Shown here one piece after another: positions 7,059-17,000 of a DNA stretch of 64,000 nucleotides. Positions within the stretch are counted from its first letter, which is position 1, and each line of letters starts with the position of its first letter. Source of the stretch: Bacteroidales bacterium (GTDB lineage Bacteria; Bacteroidota; Bacteroidia; Bacteroidales; UBA4417); assembly GCA_016707785.1 (NCBI GenBank), contig JADJGZ010000032.1, positions 1-64,000 on the forward strand. Reading direction: 5' to 3'. A model generated the notes under the pieces. It ran no database searches, had not been told where the DNA came from, and saw nothing but the letters and a program-made list of their open reading frames with translations. The translations under genes and the position numbers were made by a program.

Positions 7059-10037
7059 ATGCATAAACACCTGACCCTATATTTGTTGGGACTGTTTTTG
7101 ACAATGGGTATCTGTGCCTCTGCACAGGTGTTTGTGGGAGGTGTGCTTACTCAGAATACCACTTTTAGTAAGGAAAATAATCCTTACATTGTCTTCCAGG
7201 AGCTTGTTGTACCTAAAGGGATCAATCTGACGATTGAACCCGGTACCGAATTAAGATTTTCTTCAGATACCAGGCTTGTTGTTAAAGGTGATCTCATCGC
7301 AAGGGGTACGATCAGTGATAGTATCTACTATATAATGAATCTGCAAATACCTAATCAATCCCTCTGGAATGGGATTGTTTTTGATAGCGCATCGACCCTG
7401 ATGGATAACGAAGGAAATTACCTTTCAGGCTCGATTTTATCTTTCAACTCTATTTATAACACTAATTATTCCCTTACTATTTCGGGAAATTCAGGAGTGC
7501 TTATTGAGAATACTCTCATCAGGAAGAGTTCCTATGGATTATACATGAATGATTCGGAACATTCAGTCATTCGCAATTGCAGGATTCAGCAGACAGGTTT
7601 CGGGGTTTTTATCCCTTCAGGAATCGGTGCACGCTATAATACCTTTAAGAACAATGTAATTATCAACAATTTTAATATCGGACTGCTCATTAATAATAGT
7701 GGAGGACGAATCCAGCACAATATCTTTTCGGGAAACAGGATCAGTAATAACTATATCGGTTTGTATATTGGTAATGATGGTGAACAGGACCCGGGCATGA
7801 ATGTCTTCATGAATAATATTATTACAGCGAATTCGCTTGAAGGGGCAAGGATTTACCAGGATTCCACCATTTTTATTAATAACCATATAGTAAGCAATGG
7901 CATAGGTATAAATCTGAAACATTCATCATTTTCTTCGATCTCAGGGAACATCATTACTGATAATGAATCATGGGCTATCCAACTCATCGATAGCGCAACT
8001 CAGAATTTAATAGATAAAAATGTTCTGAACAGGAATGGCGGGGGCGTTAGGATAGGAATGCACAGCGGGGGGAATTCAACAGATAACCGTTTTATAAATA
8101 ATACCATTTATCAGAACAGCGGTAAATCTTTTCATATTGAATCAGCACCCCAACTTGAAATAGGATATAATAACCTGCTTCTAAATGGAGACACAAATTC
8201 ATTTGTAAATAAAACCGCAATACTGATACATGCCGAAAACAACTGGTGGGGTACTGCCATTGAAAGCAGGATTGACAGTTTGATTTATGATTACCTGGAT
8301 GATGCAGGACTTGGATTGGTTCAATACAAATTGCCCTTAAACGGTATTGATACAATTTCACCGATACCTGCTCCAAGGAATGTAGTAAAACGGCAGGCCG
8401 GACCTGATGTTATCGTCTCATGGGACCCTGTGAATGTTAGCGACCTGGGAGGATACTTTGTTTACTCAGGGCAATTTGATGGTTATTTCTATAGTGATCA
8501 GAGAAATGCCGGACAAACAAACAGCCTCTTACTTCCCTCTTTCTCCGTTTTTGATTCTATCGCTGTAACAGCCTATGACTTTCAGGCAGATGGATTTACC
8601 GACCAGTTAGAAGGACATGAGAGTGAATATGTACTAGCGTTACTGAGCCCATATGCTGGCCCCGATACTACCATTTGTCTTGATGCCAGTATTTTGCTGG
8701 ATAAAGCAACTGCTTTCAATTATGAATTTATTTCCTGGACAACTGCCGGTGATGGCGTTTTCAGTGGAAGTCATATCTTAAAATCCAGGTATACTCCCGG
8801 GACACAAGACCTGATCAATGGGGAAGTTTTGCTTACGCTTAGTGCTTCAGGTTTAGGATATAGTCTTACAGATCAAATCCTGATTTCTTTTGCTGAGCCC
8901 CCATTTGCGTTTGCTGGTAATGATACACTCATTTTTTCAGATACAATCTATTTGACAAGTTCAGCCTTATCTTCAAATGACCAGGGGGTGCTCTGGCAAA
9001 CAACAGGCGATGGAGAATTTGATGACGCTTCATTACTGTTTGCAAGTTATACTCCGGGAACTGCTGACTTAGCTGAAGGAAGCGTGCAACTTATTCTTCA
9101 GTCATATTCCAATTGCGGGGATATGATGGATACGATTCAGATTGAGATCATAAAAAGTTTCTCAATAAATGGAAGAGTGTTTGCTGGTGATGATCTTGCA
9201 GAGGATGCTACATTGCATGTGATGCGAAAAAATGCATTAGTAATAGAGGATAGCCGCTCTGTAATTACGACTCAGGACGGGACATTCTCTATCAACCATA
9301 TTGTTGGTGGTGAGTATTACCTTTATGCTATCCCTGATAAATCTTCTTACCCCTGGTATGCACCCACCTATTTTTATGATGATCTTCACTGGAAGAGTGC
9401 ACATAAACTTGTTGTTGAAGAAAATACCTATGATGTAGATATTAGTCTTACGCGCTTGAAAATGTTGCTCCCATCAGGTGAAGGTGAGATTTCAGGCAGC
9501 TGTGTCACCTCCGGTATTTCTGGAGATTTATGTACTAATATCGCAATTTTCCTGTATGATCACACAGGAACTTATTTATTGGGATGGACCTGGATAGAAG
9601 ACAATGGAGAATTTTCCTTTCCTGCTATACCCTATGGAAGCTATTTAATCGTAGGAGAAAAAGCTGGATATGAACGATTCTTTTCTAATGAAATTACATT
9701 ATCACCTGCGCATCCTATCATTAATAATGCTGAATTGTTAATTGAACCGTTCAAAATCTCGATCTACATTCCACCATTCTCCATCCCGGGTTATCTACCT
9801 ATACGATTATATCCTAATCCGGTAACCTCATTGTTTTACCTGGACCGCCTTCCGGCTGAGGCTACTTATGATTTAGTATTAACCAATAGTGAAGGGAAAA
9901 GCATCAATTTCAGTAAAGAGAATATAACTGGTGAAACCATTTCCATCCAAATGAACAGCTATGCAGCGGGTATTTATCTTCTTCGTGTTTACTCAGAAGG
10001 CAGATTGCTGCAGATGTTCAAGTTTATTAAAAGTTGA
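7059..10037 (+). CDS. T9SS-exported right-handed beta-helix surface protein
   Basis: About 992 residues. A signal peptide ends near ICASAQ. Residues about 125-405 are rich in short N- and G-containing turns (NSGVLIENTLIRKSS, GLLINNSGG, SISGNIITDN), typical of a parallel beta-helix of the pectate-lyase-like or NosD-like kind. A fibronectin-like stretch follows at about 430-520, then two similar Ig/PKD-like units, each opening AG-x-DT and containing TTGDG or TAGDG (about 529-695). A carboxypeptidase-regulatory-like unit is next (about 700-890). The C-terminus is a T9SS type A sorting domain with YPNPVTS and YAAGIYLLRVYS. A GTG 21 bp upstream is an alternative start. No catalytic residues were identified, so it may be a carbohydrate-active enzyme or an adhesin. 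Confidence 0.82.
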   Translation: MHKHLTLYLLGLFLTMGICASAQVFVGGVLTQNTTFSKENNPYIVFQELVVPKGINLTIEPGTELRFSSDTRLVVKGDLIARGTISDSIYYIMNLQIPNQSLWNGIVFDSASTLMDNEGNYLSGSILSFNSIYNTNYSLTISGNSGVLIENTLIRKSSYGLYMNDSEHSVIRNCRIQQTGFGVFIPSGIGARYNTFKNNVIINNFNIGLLINNSGGRIQHNIFSGNRISNNYIGLYIGNDGEQDPGMNVFMNNIITANSLEGARIYQDSTIFINNHIVSNGIGINLKHSSFSSISGNIITDNESWAIQLIDSATQNLIDKNVLNRNGGGVRIGMHSGGNSTDNRFINNTIYQNSGKSFHIESAPQLEIGYNNLLLNGDTNSFVNKTAILIHAENNWWGTAIESRIDSLIYDYLDDAGLGLVQYKLPLNGIDTISPIPAPRNVVKRQAGPDVIVSWDPVNVSDLGGYFVYSGQFDGYFYSDQRNAGQTNSLLLPSFSVFDSIAVTAYDFQADGFTDQLEGHESEYVLALLSPYAGPDTTICLDASILLDKATAFNYEFISWTTAGDGVFSGSHILKSRYTPGTQDLINGEVLLTLSASGLGYSLTDQILISFAEPPFAFAGNDTLIFSDTIYLTSSALSSNDQGVLWQTTGDGEFDDASLLFASYTPGTADLAEGSVQLILQSYSNCGDMMDTIQIEIIKSFSINGRVFAGDDLAEDATLHVMRKNALVIEDSRSVITTQDGTFSINHIVGGEYYLYAIPDKSSYPWYAPTYFYDDLHWKSAHKLVVEENTYDVDISLTRLKMLLPSGEGEISGSCVTSGISGDLCTNIAIFLYDHTGTYLLGWTWIEDNGEFSFPAIPYGSYLIVGEKAGYERFFSNEITLSPAHPIINNAELLIEPFKISIYIPPFSIPGYLPIRLYPNPVTSLFYLDRLPAEATYDLVLTNSEGKSINFSKENITGETISIQMNSYAAGIYLLRVYSEGRLLQMFKFIKS

Positions 10038-10558
10038 TATTGTTCTTCAGCGAAAATTCCGGCATTTTTAATTTGTCTCACTTACTGCATTTCATGTAAT
10101 TGCACTTTTGTGCGATTGTTAACTAATGGATTTACAAGAAAATAACTTTTTTATTGTTACTTTTCCTATGAAAGGTTATTAACATACGAAAGTTGAAAAA
10201 TTGTTGTATAATACAGAAATCATTTTGGGATTATCCCTTATATTTATTGTTTGTGTGCTGATTGTCAGAATGTTATGATATTGTCAACTAGTTGTTCTTG
10301 TCAGACTTCCATTATAATATGTAGAGAAACCTTGAAGCGCAAGGAATGAAAGTGGTTTTATGATACTTAATTATGGCTCGAAGCCATTTTCTAAGTGATT
10401 CAGTCATAACCCGGCTTTCAGTTTTGTTCGCCTGGTATTTGATTGCAAAATGATACTATAAAAATAGAGCTTGCAACTAAAAAAAATAATTAGGACAACA
10501 CACTGGTAAACAGTGGGTAACAATTTATTTTTAAAAAAAACAACGAAATTTGAATTTT

Positions 10559-10596
10559 CTTGTAGGGGTAAAATGAATTTGGATTGTCTTTATAGG
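10559..10596 (+). promoter_or_regulatory. Second copy of the ECF-type promoter motif, upstream of the giant surface-protein gene
   Basis: CTTGTAGGGGTAAAAT, 9 bp, then TTGTCTTTATAG. It matches the motif in front of fecR in both blocks with identical spacing, and an A/T-rich stretch precedes each copy. It lies about 440 bp ahead of the 2516-residue gene with no recognisable gene between. I infer that the ECF sigma factor encoded at 3904 drives the giant gene. Confidence 0.6.
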
Positions 10597-10935
10597 GAAA
10601 GAAAAGTTGATACTTTGTACAATTGGGAACAATTGGTAAATAAAAAGGCAACTGTGAATTATACTATTTAATTCCGGTTGTATTGTTATATACCAATGTT
10701 TACCGATAAATATGTGTTAAAATTATCAATAACAGAAAATAAATTATTGTCATGAAAGCCATGACAGAAGAGGTAAAGAAAGGAGGAGCAACAGGCAAAA
10801 GAATCAGGAATTAGCGTATATTTCGCTGAACATCAACTCACGTGAAAAATTCACTCAAGTATACATGATTAAATTTGACGATTCTTCCTTAATGCATGCA
10901 GTTATGAGCGATGTTTAATAGCAAAAAAGTGTTTT

Positions 10936-10963
10936 TTTGTTAGCTTAAACATACTTATATTTG
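10936..10963 (+). promoter_or_regulatory. Candidate housekeeping promoter of the giant T9SS gene
   Basis: TTTG at 10936-10939 and TATATTTG at 10956-10963 match the Bacteroidota -33 and -7 elements, although the 16-bp spacing is shorter than the usual 19-21 bp. It gives a leader of roughly 70 nt before the ATG at 11038. Confidence 0.5.
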
Positions 10964-11037
10964 CCGGCAAAACGCAATTTCACAATTCACAATTATTATT
11001 TACTAATCAATCTATTACTAACCAAAACAAAATCAAC

Positions 11038-14000
11038 ATGAAAAAACTCCTTACCGTGTTATTCCTGGTAGTTATTGCTTCCTGGAGTTCATTTGGTCAG
11101 GTATCTGCGTATGGCTTTGGCCAGGGAACTGCTGCCTATACCCCAGTTACGGGTGGTACAGTTCTGGGCACCAGTTCAGTGGATGACACTAGCTATCCAA
11201 ATCAACCGATTGGATTTACCTTTATTTATAATGGTATTTCCTACACGGCCTTTAGCGTAAACTGTAATGGTTTCCTCGCTATGGGAACAACGATTTCGAG
11301 TAGTTATACTGCCATCAGTTCTGGTACATCCAACAACATCGTTGCCGGTCTCAATGGAGACTTACAAGGTGTTGTAGGTACAGGCGAACTCAGGTATGAG
11401 ACAATCGGAACAGCTCCCAACCGCGTATTGGTTGTGCAGTGGACCAACTTCAGGCATTATGCCGGAAGTGGTAACTACAACTTCCAGATACGTTTGGAAG
11501 AAACCACAAACAGGATTGTTGTTCATTATGGTAGTTTCACAGAGCCTTCCTCCTATACTCAGCAGGTAGGTCTTCGTGGTGCAGCTAACTCTGACTACAA
11601 TAACCGTACAACTTCCTCCAACTGGAATGCTACTACAGCAGGTACTGCAAACAATGCATCATGTACTCTCAGTAGCTCAGTTTATCCAGCTAGTGGCCAA
11701 TATTTCTATTGGGCTATGCTTCCTCCTGCAGCTCCAGTTTATTCGAGCCCTGCAAGTGGTGCATTAGCTGTTGTTCCAACAGCATCACTTACCTGGACAG
11801 CAGGTACAGGTGGTGGTCCAACTTCCAGTTACCTTGTTTATTTCGGTACTGATAATCCTCCTACCAATATAGCTAATGGTGTTAGCCAGACAGCTGCTTT
11901 CTACGATCCAACTCCGGATATGGCTTTCAATACTACCTATTATTGGCAGATTGTTGCTGTTAACGGAATCGGTAACTCATCAAGTACCAGCCCTATTATG
12001 TCATTCAAGACCACAGCTGGTTTCGGTTCACTCGAAGGTTATGTTACCAATTCATTTGGTGTTCCTGTACCTAGTGCAACTGTTGGTGCAATTGGTACCA
12101 ATACTTACAGTACTACTTCAGGTGCCAATGGTTTCTATCAATTCCCTGTTGGTGGTGTAGCTGCTGATACCTATACTGTAGGTGGTCAGAAAACCGGTTA
12201 CAATACCGTTACTTATCCTGGTGTAGTTGTTACCGTTGGTAATGTTACAGGACAGAATATCGCCCTGCCACAGCCTTCAATGACTGTTCTTCCTAACCCG
12301 AACAACATTTCACTGAATCCAAACGGAATGCTTGATCATCCTTTCACCGTTACCAATGCTGGTACAGGTCTTCTTACCTGGACTGCTACCATTGGTGCAG
12401 GCGCAACTGGTTGGTTCAGTATGCCTTCTACAACCGGTACAGTTAACCCTTCAACCCAAGGCAACGTTTCTGCAGTATTTAATGCTACAGGACTCGCAGT
12501 TGGAACTTTGAAGAGCACAACCGTTACTTTCACCTCCAGCCCAGATGTTGGAACTATTACTATTCCTGTTAACATGGTTGTTGCCGGCGAAGCCCTCAAC
12601 CCTGTAACCAATCTTACCGGAACCCTGACCAATTCGCTCACAGGTGATGTATCCCTCACATGGGATTGCACCCCAAGCACAGGATTCCTGTATTATGCAG
12701 TGAAGAGAAATGGTGTTCAGATCGCTATCGTTCCTTCAGCTACTAACTTCAGTGAGGTTCTGCCAGCTTATGGAAACTACACATATTGCGTATCTGCAGT
12801 TTATACTGTTAGCCCTACTGCTGAAGAATGTGTTGATATTGAATGGCCTAATCCTACTATGACATGGACTCCTACCTCATTAGTTGAAACCGTTTGGACA
12901 GGCACCAGCGAACCAGTTGGTCTTACCATCGGTAACACAGGTGAAGGTACACTCATGTTCGAATTCCCGGATTATACCGACCATTCAGGTGACGCACCTA
13001 TGGCATATTGCACTGCTACTTCCACCGCTTGCGACGAATTTATCGGACGCGTTCAGGTTGGAGCTATTGACAAGAGCAGCGGTTGTACCAATTATGCCAG
13101 CTATACAGCTGAATCAACCGATATAGTTCTAAACGAAGCCACTGCAGTAACTGTTACCAATGGTGGTAATGCTTACAGCACTGACAATGTTTATATCTGG
13201 ATCGATTATAACCATAATGATACTTTTGATGCTTCAGAACTTACAACCCTTGCAACTCAAGGTGGTGGTTCAAGTTTCACAGGTAACATTCTTGCTCCTT
13301 TGACTGCTATGACCGGTGCCACTACTATGAGGGTTCGTATGTCATACAATACTGCAGCCAACGCTTGTGGTTCACAGACCTACGGTGAAGTAGAAGACTA
13401 TACTGTTGTTCTGAAAGCTCCCAGCTTCGTTACCCAGGTGGCTCCTGCTACCGGTACTGTAGCTGCTGGTAATGAAGTTGACGTTGTAGCTACTTTCTCA
13501 GCTACCGGTCCTCTGTTCTCACCTGCTGGCACCTACAATGTTAACCTGGCACTGCACAGCAATGACCTGGCAAATGCTTCAGTTATGATTCCTTGTACTA
13601 TGATTGTTACCGTTCCAGGTAGCATCACTGGTACTGTTACTGACTGTGTTTCCGGAGCTCCTATCGCTGGTGTTATGGTAACCGCCGGTTCATTCTCAAC
13701 AATGACCGATGGTGATGGTGTTTATACTTTCCTTGTAGATGCTGGAACTTATAATATGGAATTCGAACAGATCGGATACCAGGTTGTAACCGTTACCGGT
13801 ACTGTTGTTACTTCAGGTGCTGTTACTACTGTTAACGCACAGCTTTGCGAACAGCCATATGCTCCTGCATGTGCTTCCGCAAGTGTTAACCCTGAAGATA
13901 CTCAGGCTACCGTTACCTGGTGTGTACCTGCCGGACCATACGAACTTCTTTATGATGATGGTACTGCTGAGAATTTCACAGCATTCCAGCTCCCCGGCAA

Positions 14001-17000
14001 TATGAATGCCGTGAAGTTCACTCCTAAGGGATATCCTGCAACTGTTGTTGGAGGTAAATTCTTTGTTGGCGATGGCGCATTCCCAGTTGGTGGAAACATC
14101 ATGAATGCTCCTTTCACAGTTGCTGTTTTCGCAGCTGATGGAACCAACGGTTTACCAGGAACACTTGTTGATTCATTACCTGCAACTGTTACCAATTACG
14201 GATGGGTTGAAGTTACCGGTCTTAATGCCAATATAGCTTCAGGCGATTTCTACATTGCCATGATCCAACGTTCAATGTCACCTGATTGTGCTCCTATCGG
14301 AGTTGACGCTTCATTGCCAAAAGCTTACAAGAGCTACACACGCAATGTTACCGGCAACGAACCTTGGGTTCTTTCACCATATCAGGATATGATGATGCAT
14401 GCTATCGTTAGCAGCCCAATTGGCGGTGATGATGACAATGCTATTGCTTCTACCAAGGTTCTTATTCCTGGTAAAGTAAAAGGCATGATCTCATTACATC
14501 AGCCAAGCGCCGTTCCAGGTGTTGAAGTTGCTACAGCTATGACAACTGCTCCAACCGGTTATGAAACCGATGCAGTTCATCATTATAAACTCTATCGCAT
14601 CAGCAATTTCGATCCTAATGCTCAGCCTTCAACAGGTACATTTACCCTGTTAAGCGATGCCCTTACTGCTACTACTTACATTGAAAGTGGTAACCAGTGG
14701 TCAGCTCTTCCAGAAGGTTGGTATGCTTACGGTATCAAAGCTGTTTATCCTAACGGACAAGAATCAGCTTTCGTTTATACCAATATTATTCCTCATAAAC
14801 TTTTTGCTGACGTAACTGTCAACGTTAAGTTGATCTGCGGTATGGTTGCCGGAGAAGGTGCAGTTGTAAAATTCACCGGAAGCGATTATCCTTATGCAGT
14901 TCTTACACAAACCGTTCCTGCTTCAGGTACCGTTGTATTTGACAATATGATAGAAGGTCATTATGAAATGATGGTGACTAAGGGTGGTTACACTCCTTAT
15001 ATCGTGAACTACAACATCACTGGTGATCGCACTATCGAAGTTATCATGGAAGACATGCGTTACAAACCACGCAATCTGTTTGTTGATAACCGCACCCTTA
15101 TTGCTACCTGGGACGAACCTTTAGCAATTGCTATTACTGAAGATTTTGAAAGTGGTGTATTCCCTCCAGCTGGCTGGCAGGCTACTACCCAAGGTTCTGT
15201 TGGTTGGTATGCTACTACCGATGGAAGTAGCGGTTACTTCTCAATTCCTTCTCATACTACCTATGTTGTAGCTAATGATGATGAAGGCGGATCAGCCAAT
15301 AATGGTTGCTGCGATTATCTCATTACTCCTTCAATGGATCTTACTAATGCTCCTAGCTTCACTCTTAAATTCGCAAGCTTCTATAATGGCGATTATGGCC
15401 AGATGGCTTACGTTGAAATGAGTACAGATGCCGGTGCAACATGGACTCCTATCTACACTTGTTCACCAGGTGCTAGCTGGACCGATGTAGAAGTTGACCT
15501 TTCAGCTTATTCAGGAGCTTCAGGACTTGCTTCAGTTTGGTTTGCATTCCATGCAGACGATGCTGGCCAGTGGGCTTCAGGTTGGGCAATTGATGACGTT
15601 GAGGTTTCCTCAGGTGGTCTCAACTTCACCAAATACGGTGTATTCCTTGATGGTGCTTATGTTGGCTGGACTCCTCCAACACAGCGTACCTGGACCTATG
15701 ATCCAACCACAATTAATTATGGTCAGACTTATGTAGCAGGTGTTGCTGCTTTGTACTGTTCAGGTTGGTCAGATCTTGACACTTATACTTTCACAGCTCG
15801 CTTCCTCTATCCTCCACGTAACTTACAGGCTACTGAAAACCAGAGTGCTGTTATCCTTACATGGCAGGCTCCATTAAGCGGCGACTATGCAGTTAGCGGA
15901 TCAATCCCACGTACTGAAATGCCAAATCCAAATGCTGAATATAGCCCAATGGTTACCCAGCGTACAGGAAGTGACAATACAGATGCAGTATGGGATGTTC
16001 TTCTTACCTTCCCAACAACTTCAGCTGGTAAAGCCGGTGTTGCAACAGATGGTAACTTCATTTACACAACTATCTGGAGTGGTGGTGGATTCCAATCCTA
16101 TGACCTTTCAGGTAATTATGTAGAAGATTTCTCTATCGCTGGTGTTAATAGCATCCGTGACCTTGCTTTCAATACTGATAATAACCATTTCTATGGATCA
16201 CCTAACAGTGGTACATTATATGAAATGGACTTCACCAATAAAATTCTTGTTGGTAGCGTTTCAACCGGTGTAGCCGGAATCCGTCACATTGCTTATGATC
16301 CTACCCTGGATGGTGGTAATGGTGGTTTCTTCGCTGGTGGTTGGTCAGACGACAGCAAGATTAAACTTGATGGTACTGTTATCGAGACCACTCCTGGTTT
16401 CGCTGCTCAGGGCCTCACAGGTGTTTATGGTAATGCATACGATTTCGGAACTGCCGGCGGTCCATTTATTTGGTACTTCGATCAGGGTGGTAACGGACTC
16501 GATATTTGGCAGTATGACATCACTGCTGGTGCATTCACTGGTTTTGTTCAGGATGCTTCTACAGTTCCTGGTGCAGCTGGTGCAATCGCCGGTGGTTTGG
16601 AATACAGCACAGTAGCTGTTCCTGGTCATGCTATCCTTCTGGGTCTTGCTCAGCTCGATATCGTATTTGAATATGATATGGGTGGTGCTGCTCCTCCTCC
16701 TCCTACAGCTGGTGACCTTGTACGTTACAATCTCTATCGTGATAGCGATTTCACTACTCCGGTTGCTGAAATTCCTGCTACCGAACTTGAATATTGGGAT
16801 ATGGATCTTACTCCTGGAGTATATTGTTATGATATCACTGCAGTTTATGATCTGACTGATTTTGGTTTCCCAGGACAGTTCGACGAATCACTTCCTGAAG
16901 GTACAGCTTGTGCTGAAGTTCATTACGGATTCCCACTTCCTTTCGTAGAAGATTGGACAGCTGGTGTATTTGAACTGAACCTTTGGACACCAGGTGAAAA

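Larger units (their letters stand above)
10038..11037. other. 1-kb intergenic region before the giant T9SS gene
   Basis: No gene was recognised. It contains the ECF-like promoter (10559-10596) and a separate housekeeping-type promoter (10936-10963), described separately. A 20-codon frame begins at ATG 10752 and ends at 10814 (MKAMTEEVKKGGATGKRIRN); it could be a leader peptide but lacks supporting evidence. A transcript from the ECF-type site would carry a 5' leader of about 440 nt. Confidence 0.5.

Noticed and set aside
10752..10814. 20-codon frame in the leader of the giant gene
   Set aside because: Too short and without independent evidence; mentioned only as a possible leader peptide.
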